Positions 1 through 7,764 of a DNA stretch of 64,000 nucleotides are shown piece by piece. A model generated the notes under the pieces. That model was not told where the DNA came from. It saw only the letters and a list, made by a program, of their open reading frames with translations, and searched no databases. This DNA is from Halovenus rubra. Lineage in GTDB: Archaea; Halobacteriota; Halobacteria; Halobacteriales; Haloarculaceae. The first letter of the stretch is position 1. Each line of letters opens with the position of its first letter. The DNA is taken from NCBI RefSeq assembly GCF_026586665.1, contig NZ_JAODIY010000001.1, positions 62,001 to 126,000 of the forward strand. Reading direction: 5' to 3'. Made by a program: the position numbers and the translations under genes.

Positions 1-494
1 TTGATGAATCGGTCAAAGAGGAATGGGAAGACGCCGCCGAAGGCCCGGAGTATGACAGTCTTAGCCACTTGATACGGCTTTCTGTCCAACGGGAGATAAC
101 AGACACAGGGACGGCCCCACGCACCGCAAAGGCCGACACAGGAACAGTAGAAGATAGTGAGGTACTGGATTCTCTCACTCGACTGGAAAGGACAGTCGAA
201 GACATACAGGACGAAATGAAGGCCGTCAGTCGAGAAAGTCGTTCTGAGGAATTATACAATCTTGAACAGGTACTTCTTGAAGTTCTCCCATCCCACAAAA
301 CTAATCTGGAAGATTTGGAAAATCCGATTGGTTCTGACATTGAAAGTGCTACTCCAGAAGAAATAGCGGCACGAATTGACGCCAATGAACAGGACGTTTC
401 AGATGCGCTCAATCGCCTTTCAGATAACACGGCACAGGTAAAGGAATTAGGCACGGCGTTTGATGACCAAAACAGCTACTATAGGGCAGAATAG
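1..494 (+). CDS. Partial RHH-like/coiled-coil protein upstream of the integrase
   Basis: The reading frame is open from base 3 to the stop at 492-494, so the true start lies left of the window. The first visible residues (DESVKEEWEDAAEG, then SLSHLIRLSVQREI) resemble a ribbon-helix-helix or CopG-like DNA-binding segment as found in small haloarchaeal regulators. A charged, probably coiled-coil stretch follows (LTRLERTVEDIQDEMKAV), and then a short segment resembling a winged-helix turn (TPEEIAARIDANEQDVSDALNRL). Its stop codon overlaps the integrase start by one base (TAGTG), so the two are probably co-translated, and it may act as a recombination accessory factor or repressor. The RHH call rests on pattern only. 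A TTG at base 69 could be mistaken for a start but falls inside the conserved segment. Confidence 0.6.
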   Translation, partial: DESVKEEWEDAAEGPEYDSLSHLIRLSVQREITDTGTAPRTAKADTGTVEDSEVLDSLTRLERTVEDIQDEMKAVSRESRSEELYNLEQVLLEVLPSHKTNLEDLENPIGSDIESATPEEIAARIDANEQDVSDALNRLSDNTAQVKELGTAFDDQNSYYRAE

Positions 495-1507
495 TGGACA
501 GTAAGACAGTAATCACAGAGTTTCATAACCGACAGACAACAAAAAAAGCGGAGGGAACCGCCAACAGGTACACTCAGGACGTAAGAGACTGGACAGAGTG
601 GTTAGAGAATCCCGGAGCTAAAGATTACGACCCTAACAGCCGTGACAGGGACGCTAAGACACTTTGGGACGCTACTACCCACGACGTTAGAACGTACCTC
701 CGACAAATGCTAAACAACGGGGGATATGCTGGCGGAACAGTCTCGATGCGAGAATCTTCTATATCAATGTTCTATCAGGAAGCCTCTCGTATGGCTGAAG
801 ACCCTTCTATGAGTATCCCTGAAACAGAGAACCCCGCAAAGGAGCTTGACCTTTCAGGATGGACGGCACTAAAGAACGGAACTAAGAAAGAACAAAATCT
901 GAAAGAGGGTGTTCAATACCTTGAACCGGACGAAATAGACAGTTTAGCCGAAAACGTACCAAACCCCCGGCTACGTAATGAGCTAATTGTCCGGCTACTC
1001 TACCATACGGGATTACGCCGCACAGAACTAACAGAAACTCGCTTAGAAGACATTGACACAGACGAACGGGCAATCAAAGTCCGGGCAAACAAAACCCACC
1101 AGAACCGTACTGTCTACTACCAGTCCGAACTTGACACTCTCCTGAATCGGTGGCTCAATGTCAACCGTAAATCTCTGGCGACAGCTGGAAGCGATTACCT
1201 CTTTCCGACAACTCATTCAGAACAGATTGACCCTAACCGTATCACCCGACTCGTCAAAGAAGCCGCAGAACAGGCAGGATTACAGTCTACTGTTCACACA
1301 GACGCCGCAGGTAATGTCCGGGGAAAAGTGACGGCACACGTACTAAGGCACAGTTTCGCCGTCCAAAGTATCAAAAATGGAATGGATACCCGCCGATTAC
1401 AGAAACTAATGGGTCACTCGAAGATTGAAACCACAGAACGGTATCTTCAATTCGCCAATAATGACCTTCGGGAAGCCGCCCGGAGATACGGCCCCGGTTC
1501 AGAGTAG
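494..1507 (+). CDS. int: Tyrosine site-specific recombinase (integrase) of an integrative element
   Basis: This is a 337-residue tyrosine recombinase. The N-terminal half (about 1-120) is a SAM-like core-binding domain. The catalytic domain shows the full residue set: Arg175 in HTGLRRTEL, a plausible Lys200 in RANKTH, His282/Arg285 in HVLRHSF, His308 in LMGHS, and nucleophile Tyr317 in TTERYLQF. It would cut and rejoin attachment sites to integrate or excise a provirus or plasmid. The GTG start overlaps the preceding stop. Low-GC, gene-poor DNA and a truncated host gene lie about 1.3 kb downstream, which fits a position near an element end. Codon use is less GC-rich than in the chromosomal genes from 6 kb on. 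The family is certain; whether it is active is not known. Confidence 0.93.
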   Translation: MDSKTVITEFHNRQTTKKAEGTANRYTQDVRDWTEWLENPGAKDYDPNSRDRDAKTLWDATTHDVRTYLRQMLNNGGYAGGTVSMRESSISMFYQEASRMAEDPSMSIPETENPAKELDLSGWTALKNGTKKEQNLKEGVQYLEPDEIDSLAENVPNPRLRNELIVRLLYHTGLRRTELTETRLEDIDTDERAIKVRANKTHQNRTVYYQSELDTLLNRWLNVNRKSLATAGSDYLFPTTHSEQIDPNRITRLVKEAAEQAGLQSTVHTDAAGNVRGKVTAHVLRHSFAVQSIKNGMDTRRLQKLMGHSKIETTERYLQFANNDLREAARRYGPGSE

Positions 1508-1661
1508 TTCCCTTCCCTCACTCCGGGGGTAAACACCACGAGATACCCCTTCCACGTACTTCTTGGGAGAGGCGGCATTACGCACCGCAAGTGCCGCCAA
1601 AGAATTAATGTCGGTACTTTAAGACCTTAGAACTAAGTAGAAGTCCGCTAAATGATTCTCT

Positions 1662-1931
1662 GTGTCTGAAAGCACAATCGGAATCCCCGACACCGTCGCC
1701 ACAGAATCACTCTCCTACGCAGGAACTGATATGACCCTTCGAGAGATAGCCACCGACCTACAGGAAGCGCACAGGGAACTTGACGAATATCATAGCGGTT
1801 CGTTGGTCTTAGCACAGAACCTGAAGGAACTACGGATGAAAGCCGAACGGGACGGAAACCTACAACTCGCTAATACCACCAAAGAATTAGAAGAATCAGC
1901 TATGGCCGTGGTAGAACGTAGCAGAGAATAG
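1662..1931 (+). CDS. Small hypothetical protein of the integrative element
   Basis: An 89-residue acidic protein starting at GTG. I do not recognise a family. After about 25 residues it is predicted largely helical (LREIATDLQEAHRELDEYH, LKELRMKAERDGN), which suggests a small helical bundle or coiled-coil protein. It follows the integrase on the same strand after a 154-base gap, and its composition is haloarchaeal and acidic, so translation is plausible. The gap holds no other gene. It may belong to the element's accessory set. It could also be non-coding, since no ribosome-binding site or TATA box decides the start. Confidence 0.5.
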   Translation: MSESTIGIPDTVATESLSYAGTDMTLREIATDLQEAHRELDEYHSGSLVLAQNLKELRMKAERDGNLQLANTTKELEESAMAVVERSRE

Positions 1932-2213
1932 CAACCGTCTCAGAATTTCCACAGACGCCACTCAGTAGCCCCTCATGACATTCTTTTTCGAGAGGATGGT
2001 TGGGTCATGGAAAGCAAAAGAACCCACACAGCAATACGTGAGTAGCTTACAGTGCCCTTAGAATTGAAAGCAAGGGGAATAGTCTGCGTCTCAACCCATC
2101 GACCGCCTCAACTCCTTGCCCACCATCCTCCACGTTCCGGGACTCTCCGCACCGCCCGTCCGGGCTTTCGCCACCGCCCCGCACCGCAGATGTTTTCCTC
2201 TCCCCCTTCCCTC

Positions 2214-2309
2214 TCCCCTGTAGTCCCCTTTCCTTTCCTCTCGTCTCAAAGACACGCGCTGTCAAACTCTACTCTCCTATCCTATCCCCTGTAGTCCCCT
2301 TTCCTTTCC
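2214..2309 (+). repeat. Pair of 25-base polypyrimidine direct repeats
   Basis: An identical 25-base segment (reading TCCCCTGTAGTCCCCTTTCC then TTTCC) occurs at 2214-2238 and again at 2285-2309, so the copies are offset by 71 bases. Both sit in a strongly strand-asymmetric C/T-rich tract within the gene-poor end of the integrative element. They may be iterons, recombinase-accessory sites or a slippage duplication. Confidence 0.8.
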
Positions 2310-2326
2310 CTCTCTCTTTTCGTGTA

Positions 2327-2364
2327 GTTCTCCCTCCCTCACTACGTTCGGTCGAAAGGAGAAC
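2327..2364 (+). repeat. Hairpin with conserved loop, copy 1
   Basis: A 7-bp perfect stem (GTTCTCC at 2327-2333, GGAGAAC at 2358-2364) encloses a loop containing TCCCTCACTACGTTCGGTC (2335-2353). The same 19-base loop sequence recurs in the next hairpin with a different stem. It lies downstream of the element genes and could be a terminator-like or processing structure. Confidence 0.65.
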
Positions 2365-2384
2365 ACAACATACTAATCTAACTG

Positions 2385-2421
2385 GTTATCGTTCCCTCAC
2401 TACGTTCGGTCACAGGATAAC
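2385..2421 (+). repeat. Hairpin with conserved loop, copy 2
   Basis: A 6-bp stem (GTTATC at 2385-2390, GATAAC at 2416-2421) encloses the same 19-base loop sequence TCCCTCACTACGTTCGGTC (2393-2411) found 58 bases upstream. The stems differ in sequence while both keep pairing, so selection may act on structure. Confidence 0.6.
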
Positions 2422-2848
2422 ACCGAATTAAAACTATGTTCGGGTTCGGCGAGTTTCGGCGCATTGAGTCGGCGGTTGTTTCTGTCTCTCTCCCTCTATG
2501 CGTCTAAACTCTTTAGAGCTATTCTAACCGTTTCTAAGGCAGTTTCCATACTCCCAGTTTCACTATTCCCCAACAGTCTAAAAATCGGCGGCTTAGGCAA
2601 CAATCCCGTTTACTCCCAGAACTCCGTGAGATGGCTTAGAATCGATTTCAGTACCAAGACGATGTTACCCTCTCGGAAAGAAAATAAACGCCACACAGAC
2701 AAATCTGATGGCTCTCCTTACAAACTGTGGGGTAATCTAAGCTATAATCTGAAAATTTCGCGCTTCGACTTACCTAAATGTGCGTATGTAGATGTGTATC
2801 AATGTTCCAACCGGCCCCTATCGCATACCTGTGTTTACGCTGTATATA

Positions 2849-2941
2849 CTCAGCAGATGTGTTCTGACACATTGGGGAGACCATGAGGCGGTTTGGCGCT
2901 GTCATGTCGCATAACGGAAGCTCGGTGAACAGACGACTCAT
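2849..2941 (-). pseudogene. Truncated 5' end of an Old Yellow Enzyme family NADH:flavin oxidoreductase
   Basis: Reading leftward from ATG at 2939-2941, the first about 31 codons give LFTELPLCDMTAPNRLMVSP then MCQ. This matches the hallmark N-terminus of OYE-family FMN oxidoreductases (LFxPLxLxxxTxPNRxVVSPMCQ). After about residue 31 the family pattern is lost, and the frame ends at 2774 after a sequence with no resemblance to it. A full OYE is about 350 residues. The break lies toward the integrase element, so the gene was probably interrupted by integration or lost in a deletion at the element end. The rest of the gene is not in this window. The family match is strong for so short a piece; the cause of the break is inferred. 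Confidence 0.72.
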
Positions 2942-3058
2942 CGTAGACGGAGTATGGTCCCGAACACAAAAGCGGAGTCGAAAGGGGAAATCTATGACCA
3001 CCGTTGTCGGTAAACGAGTGCTGTCTCACAGCACCAAACGACAGCTGTTGATGAGGAG

Positions 3059-5650
3059 TTACCCCAGATAGTTCGAGAACGTCAGGTGCACGACAGTACC
3101 GTCCTCAACGGTGAAATCGACCGACGCATTGGAGTACTCCGCGACTCGGTCAACAATCCACAGACCGACGCCAGTACCGTGTTCGAGAGCTGATTCGCCG
3201 TGTTTTTCGAGAATTTCGATTTCGTTTTCTGGAATTCCCGGTCCGTCGTCGGAAACCTCGACCGTCGGTCCGTGGGCAGTGGTGTAAACGCTGACACTCA
3301 CCGACGAACTGCCGTGTTCAACAGCGTTCCTGACGAGTTGCTCGACGGCGGTGACGATGTTCGGGTGGGCAACAACCGTCGGGTCCGCTTCGAGCTGTAG
3401 CTGTACTGTTGCGTCTGGAAACTCGTCTGTGACTTCTTCGACGGCCCATCTGATAACTCTCTGGAGAGAAATCTGTTCTGTGTTCTCTCTGTCTTTGATG
3501 ACTGTCCGCATCACTTGCGCGTTCGAAGCAGTCTCCGCGAGCTTTTTGCTGCTATGTAAGATACTGTTGATATGTTGCTCGATATCTCCCTGTGGATTGC
3601 GCTGAATCTGCTTGGCGTGCCCTTGGATGACCGTGAGGTCGTTCCGGAGGTTGTGCCGGAGAACGCGAGCCAGTACCTGGTCGAGCAGCCGTAAATCTCG
3701 CCGCCGCTCGGTGAGGCGCGAGGCCGTACGCAGGTTTGTGGTTAACGTCTCGATAATCTGGCGCTCGTTTTCGCTAAAACTCTCTTCTTGGGTTGACCCT
3801 GCTGCAAACAGGCCAAACTCTCCGATGGGGCTGAGTATCTCTGACCCAAGGTTCGTCTCTGAGTTGTACGCCTCGGGGTGGTCCGATACTGACGAAACAA
3901 GCTTCGTCTCGCCTTGCTTGAAACTGTCCCATGCGATACTGTTACCGGGCTTGAACACGGGCATATCGTCGAGAAGCGGGTCAGCATGGCCGGTGCTGGC
4001 GACCGGATGAAGCCGGTTTGTCGCTTTGTTGTACTCCCAGATTGCTGAGAGTGGTAAATCGAGTGCCGCCGGCATCCTGCCGAGGACCGACTCGGCCATT
4101 TCGTCGTGGGTGGTTGCTGTCACTGCATCCCGGGTGATATCCTGTACAGCTTCGAGTCCTTGCTCGCGCTGTGTTCCGTCCAGAGATGTTGCCACCGTGG
4201 TCGAGAGAAGTTGGCCGAAATACTGGTCCCTGTCGTCGAACGCGTTGGGTTCCGCTGCAGACAGTGACAAAATACCGTGGGTGGAAAGCGGAACCAATAA
4301 CATACTTTTGATTGAGACTGTCTCGTCATCAAACGGCTGTGCTATCTCGTCTGTGTCCGACAACACCCGTATTTCACCCTCGTTGTACACCTCCCAGAGC
4401 AGCGACTCCGGCCCTTGATCAAGGGCCTGCTCGCTGTCGAATCGTCTTTCAAACGCCGGTGACGCTGTGATGGGAACAAGAGCCTCTTGCCGACGATTGT
4501 ATAGGTGGATACATGCCTCCGAGATGCCAAGAACGTCTTCGACTGTTTCGATTGCCGCCTCGCAGATACTCTCTCGCTCCCGCTTGTTCAGGACCTCTTC
4601 GGTCTTCATCTGGAACTCTCGGAGTCTCTGTTCGCGCTCTTTGACCTGTGTGATGTCACGAAGTAAGACGACCCAACCGTTATTTTCGTTGGCTGTTTCT
4701 CCGAGTGGAGACACTTTGAGGTCGAAATGTCTCTCTGTCCCGTCTTTGGTGACGCTGACATCTGTTTCTACTGGTGTAGAATCTTCGAACTGAGCAAACT
4801 GCTCGTCGAACGGTGAGAAAAACTCCGCCGTCTGGACGCCTTTCCACCCAGACTCGGCGTCAACCAACTCTCGGGCCGCTGGGTTACTGTCGACAACTTT
4901 TCCCCCAGCATCGATAACGACCATTGGGTCCGGAATATTCCTGACTGCCCGCTTGCGACCATTGGGAACAACAGCGAAGAAGTCGGCTTTGAACAACGCC
5001 CACGCTAAGACGAACACAGAGAGGACGAACCCAAGCGCTGTGAGGTTGTACGGTGTTAATCCGGCCAGCCAGAGAATGTTTACGCCTGCCGGCGGGAAAA
5101 CCCCTGCAAGCAATGCGAGTGTCTGTTTTCGGCGAATGCCGTGGATGTCAAAGGCGTTGACGACACAGATGAGAACCCCGAGACCGAGAAGCAGGTATAC
5201 TAGCACCGTGTGGAACATAAACAGTGGTCCGGCATTCGGTGCAACTCTCGCCGGCAACGAGACCGTCCCAACCGGGTCGTAGAAGGAGGTGTGAATCCCG
5301 TTTGTCCATGCGAGCAACTGCTCACCGAGCAACACCGCTCCTAGCCCGTTTAACCAGCGTAGTGGATGGTTGATGTAGCCTGCATGCTCCGCGGTTGTGA
5401 GAAGCCAGCCGACCGTAACGCTGGCAATAGACAACACGAGTATATTCGAGACTACAAACCAGAGCCACGGTACCGTGGTAAGCGTAATCATAGCGGAAAC
5501 AAACGCATAGAGGCTTACTGAGGGAATGATAACTAAGAGACCGGTCGCACCTGGTTTACTGCGATTCGTCCAGACTAATCTAAACAGTGTCCACGGAAAG
5601 AGACTTGAAAGCACAAATAACGTGGCGACAGCTACGCGAATCTCGTTCAT
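3059..5650 (-). CDS. Sensor histidine kinase: 7TM, PAS, two GAF-like domains, HATPase
   Basis: An 863-residue membrane sensor kinase. Residues 1-225 contain about seven hydrophobic helices of the haloarchaeal 7TM sensor type, followed by a PAS domain (about 234-335, closing with VVLLRDITQVKEREQ). Two GAF-like domains follow (about 355-490 and 500-645), then the phospho-acceptor helix RVLRHNLRNDLTVIQGH with His666. The ATPase domain has an N-box (RNAVEHGSS), G1 (DDGPGIP) and G2 (GTGVGLW). It should phosphorylate itself on histidine and pass phosphate to a response regulator. No regulator is adjacent; the nearest in the window is the HalX protein at 37.6 kb. The ligand is unknown. Confidence 0.93.
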   Translation of the reverse strand: MNEIRVAVATLFVLSSLFPWTLFRLVWTNRSKPGATGLLVIIPSVSLYAFVSAMITLTTVPWLWFVVSNILVLSIASVTVGWLLTTAEHAGYINHPLRWLNGLGAVLLGEQLLAWTNGIHTSFYDPVGTVSLPARVAPNAGPLFMFHTVLVYLLLGLGVLICVVNAFDIHGIRRKQTLALLAGVFPPAGVNILWLAGLTPYNLTALGFVLSVFVLAWALFKADFFAVVPNGRKRAVRNIPDPMVVIDAGGKVVDSNPAARELVDAESGWKGVQTAEFFSPFDEQFAQFEDSTPVETDVSVTKDGTERHFDLKVSPLGETANENNGWVVLLRDITQVKEREQRLREFQMKTEEVLNKRERESICEAAIETVEDVLGISEACIHLYNRRQEALVPITASPAFERRFDSEQALDQGPESLLWEVYNEGEIRVLSDTDEIAQPFDDETVSIKSMLLVPLSTHGILSLSAAEPNAFDDRDQYFGQLLSTTVATSLDGTQREQGLEAVQDITRDAVTATTHDEMAESVLGRMPAALDLPLSAIWEYNKATNRLHPVASTGHADPLLDDMPVFKPGNSIAWDSFKQGETKLVSSVSDHPEAYNSETNLGSEILSPIGEFGLFAAGSTQEESFSENERQIIETLTTNLRTASRLTERRRDLRLLDQVLARVLRHNLRNDLTVIQGHAKQIQRNPQGDIEQHINSILHSSKKLAETASNAQVMRTVIKDRENTEQISLQRVIRWAVEEVTDEFPDATVQLQLEADPTVVAHPNIVTAVEQLVRNAVEHGSSSVSVSVYTTAHGPTVEVSDDGPGIPENEIEILEKHGESALEHGTGVGLWIVDRVAEYSNASVDFTVEDGTVVHLTFSNYLG

Positions 5651-6029
5651 TGGTCCCTGTTTGTTGATTCGCCCTCTCTCATGTCGGTGTCATCTGTGTT
5701 TGTTTTTTTTTCTCACACGTTATAGGGGTCCTCGGACCTCTCTTAGTGTCTCGACACAACGTCTCGCGCTGTGACTGCTCCTGTGCTGGCTCCGTCCGAT
5801 ACGGCGGCGTTCGGGCCGCCGCTGTTGTGTTCCAAGACAAAAGCAGACACGTGCCCCGGAATCGTCCCGCTCTGTCTCCTGATGAGTAGCTCGGTCCGGT
5901 AAGACGTTACCATCCTCTCAACTCTTCGTGTCATCTGTTATTAGAGTTTCGCAGTGATTATTGATCGTTGAAACCGACTCCGGGGAACTGTCGGCCACGT
6001 TTATGTAGACAGCAGTGATAGCCCGCGGT
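5651..6029. other. Intergenic region between a sensor kinase and a thioesterase
   Basis: A 379-base divergent spacer that should carry the promoters of both flanking genes. It contains a run of nine T (5702-5710) near the kinase start and a TTTATG box close to the thioesterase. A 63-codon minus-strand frame inside it is basic and matches no family I know, so I do not call it a gene. Confidence 0.5.
5998..6007 (+). promoter_or_regulatory. TATA-like box for the PaaI-type thioesterase
   Basis: CGTTTATGTA lies 23-32 bases before ATG 6030. This is the distance expected between an archaeal TATA box and a leaderless start, and it supports the ATG over the GTG five codons upstream. Confidence 0.5.
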
Positions 6030-6416
6030 ATGGACGTCGAAGCATTCTTCGAGAACATGCCGTTTGCACAGCTACTGGGCGTCGAAGTTACCGAGGTTGC
6101 TGACGGACACGCTGAGGGGTATCTCGAAATTGATGAGGAACTCTCGTGGAACGATGATACGCTCATGGCCCACGGCGGCGTCACGTTCACACTCGCAGAC
6201 ACCGTTGGAGGTGCGGCTCTTGTCTCGCTTGTCGACCAGCCGGTCCCGACTATCGACATGCGTATCGATTATCTCAGTGCTGCCACCGGTGATATCTACG
6301 CCGAGGCGGATGTTGTTCGCTGTGGTGATGATGTTGGGGCGGTTGATGTCGAGGTATTCTCAGCTGAGGATGAGACGCTGTTGGCCGATGCGCGTGGCGT
6401 CTACAAAACGGGGTAG
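6030..6416 (+). CDS. PaaI-family hotdog thioesterase
   Basis: A 128-residue single hotdog-fold protein from ATG 6030. The family core is clear: LLGVEVTEVADGHAEGYLEI, then the helix segment AHGGVTFTLADTVGGAAL carrying the HGG..TLAD signature of PaaI/4-hydroxybenzoyl-CoA thioesterases, then a closing strand (TIDMRIDYLSAATGD). It is predicted to hydrolyse acyl- or aryl-CoA thioesters, perhaps clearing dead-end CoA esters. An in-frame GTG at 6015 would add five residues, but the TATA-like box and family length favour the ATG. It converges with the membrane-protein pair ending at 6424, with only 7 bases between. The substrate cannot be told. Confidence 0.88.
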   Translation: MDVEAFFENMPFAQLLGVEVTEVADGHAEGYLEIDEELSWNDDTLMAHGGVTFTLADTVGGAALVSLVDQPVPTIDMRIDYLSAATGDIYAEADVVRCGDDVGAVDVEVFSAEDETLLADARGVYKTG

Positions 6417-6423
6417 GTTTTGA

Positions 6424-7089
6424 TCACTCGGCACGCAACTGAGTGAGCCGGTCCCACAGTGCGTCTGAGAGGTCAGTCAGGTGGGCAGTGCCCCAGATGG
6501 CGACGACTACGCCACCGATAGCGTCGAAAACGAGGTCAAGCAGTGTATCGTCTAGTCCGTGTTGCGTAAATCCGGTTGTATTGGAGCCGAGTGCTTGAGC
6601 AACTTCGGCGATACTGAACTCTAGCAGCTCCCAGACGACACCGAAGGCGGTGACGAACACGAGAATGAATACAAACATGAACCGCGCAGGCAGGTCGATA
6701 CCGTCTGCGTGTTCGTCGAAAGCACGAACGGTCGCGTACCCAGCAGCGGCAACGACCGACGCCGAAAGGGCATGTGTCATGTTATCATATATTGGTATCG
6801 AGCCGTACAGTGACTGTCCTGTTCCCGGAATTCCAACGACGCCAATAGTATGCAGGAATGCTGCACCAGTAATCCAGAGCGTGAGTCCGGCATTCATCGG
6901 TATTTCGTGGTCTCGTTCGAGTAGCGCCGGGAGAAAAGTCACGGCGAGACCGACACTGACCGTGACAAGCAAGGCTGCTTCCTGGCGTTCTAGTGCGACA
7001 AAGAGTAATCCAAACAATGTCAGCTGCATCGCGCGACTAAGCTGGCGCTGGTGTTGTTCAGAGAGTGAGAGACGAGTCCGCACGCTCAT
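6424..7089 (-). CDS. YjdF/DUF2238-like integral membrane protein
   Basis: A 221-residue protein with about five to six hydrophobic helices. The segment YDNMTHALSASVVAAAGYA, with FGVVWELLEF and DTLLDLVFDAIGGVV further on, matches the DUF2238/YjdF-like family, where conserved Asp, His and Glu sit at helix ends. The biochemical role of the family is unknown. Its start overlaps the stop of the upstream membrane-protein gene by four bases (ATGA), so the two are translationally coupled and may form a complex. The N-terminus (SVRTRLSLSEQHQRQL) is probably cytoplasmic. Confidence 0.8.
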   Translation of the reverse strand: MSVRTRLSLSEQHQRQLSRAMQLTLFGLLFVALERQEAALLVTVSVGLAVTFLPALLERDHEIPMNAGLTLWITGAAFLHTIGVVGIPGTGQSLYGSIPIYDNMTHALSASVVAAAGYATVRAFDEHADGIDLPARFMFVFILVFVTAFGVVWELLEFSIAEVAQALGSNTTGFTQHGLDDTLLDLVFDAIGGVVVAIWGTAHLTDLSDALWDRLTQLRAE

Positions 7090-7706
7090 GGCTTCCCCAT
7101 ATCGCTATAGAAGCGCTCGTTCAGTGCTGTCCGCCGGAAGTATATCTGGAAGATAACGCCTGCGAATAGGCCTGCAAGCGCTGAATAGAGAAACTCAATC
7201 ATCAACTCGTCGTGGATAGTCTGCTCGCTTACACCCGGCTTGAGTAATGTGGTTGTATCAAAAAGCAGGTCAACCCGCCAACGGATGACAGCCCCAACAC
7301 CGGCAGCAGCCAGTGTAGCGAGAATAACGAAGCCGATAGCGAATCCAATTGTCATCTCTACATCGGTAAACAGTTCTAGTTCGACAGCAACGATGAGTGC
7401 GAGTGCAGCAATCGAGATGTAAACCAGAAACGCACCGGGAATGAGTGACGGTGTGATTGCCTGGCCAAACGTCGGTAGCGCAGCGAGAGCGACGACCTCC
7501 CAGGGAAGCATCGTCTGGCTATCACGGAATGTGACCGTTGGAACGAGACAAAGCGCTATGATACCAACTACAAACAGTGCCCATGGAATATCACCGTCAG
7601 CGACGCTCTCGGCAACAACGATGCCGAGAAAGAGAACAAAGAGCCAGGCAACGAGTGCGTTGCCTCGACGATCAGCCAGGAGGTCTCCCGGCGAGAAATC
7701 TACCAT
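7086..7706 (-). CDS. Haloarchaeal integral membrane protein, unknown function
   Basis: A 206-residue protein starting MVDFSPGDLLADRRGN at ATG 7706; the frame continues upstream, but with no likely start. About six hydrophobic helices cover most of its length, with a soluble loop after helix 4 (DTTTLLKPGVSEQTIHDEL) and a last helix (EFLYSALAGLFAGVIFQIYF). I recognise no enzyme motif. It overlaps the DUF2238-like gene downstream by four bases, so they form an operon and probably act together in the membrane. With this start it clears the neighbouring hydrolase gene (stop at 7765) by 58 bases. Confidence 0.7.
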   Translation of the reverse strand: MVDFSPGDLLADRRGNALVAWLFVLFLGIVVAESVADGDIPWALFVVGIIALCLVPTVTFRDSQTMLPWEVVALAALPTFGQAITPSLIPGAFLVYISIAALALIVAVELELFTDVEMTIGFAIGFVILATLAAAGVGAVIRWRVDLLFDTTTLLKPGVSEQTIHDELMIEFLYSALAGLFAGVIFQIYFRRTALNERFYSDMGKP

Positions 7707-7764
7707 AATGGGAGTAATACCGGGAGGATGAAAACTATTCAGGATTCTGTGTCTCAACTCACAG

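Larger units (their letters stand above)
1932..2848. other. Gene-poor end region of the integrative element
   Basis: About 0.9 kb with no convincing gene. Open frames exist, but their translations are serine/proline/leucine-rich or basic rather than acidic. The stretch contains a polypyrimidine block with a duplicated 25-base segment, two hairpins that share the same loop, and then AT-richer DNA up to the truncated Old Yellow Enzyme gene. It probably holds element-end, attachment or origin sequences. No tRNA gene, the usual archaeal integration target, was found by eye. Confidence 0.5.

Noticed and set aside
2052-2294. Open frames over the polypyrimidine block
   Set aside because: Translations are Pro/Ser-rich low-complexity, caused by the repeats.
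2464-2886. A 140-codon plus-strand open frame
   Set aside because: Its product is basic, Ser/Leu/Cys-rich and non-acidic, has no family match, and overlaps the OYE fragment; it looks like chance in low-GC element DNA.
5743-5934. A 63-codon minus-strand frame in the divergent spacer
   Set aside because: It is rich in Arg, Thr and Ser, not acidic, with no family pattern or promoter; it could be a small gene, but I cannot support it.
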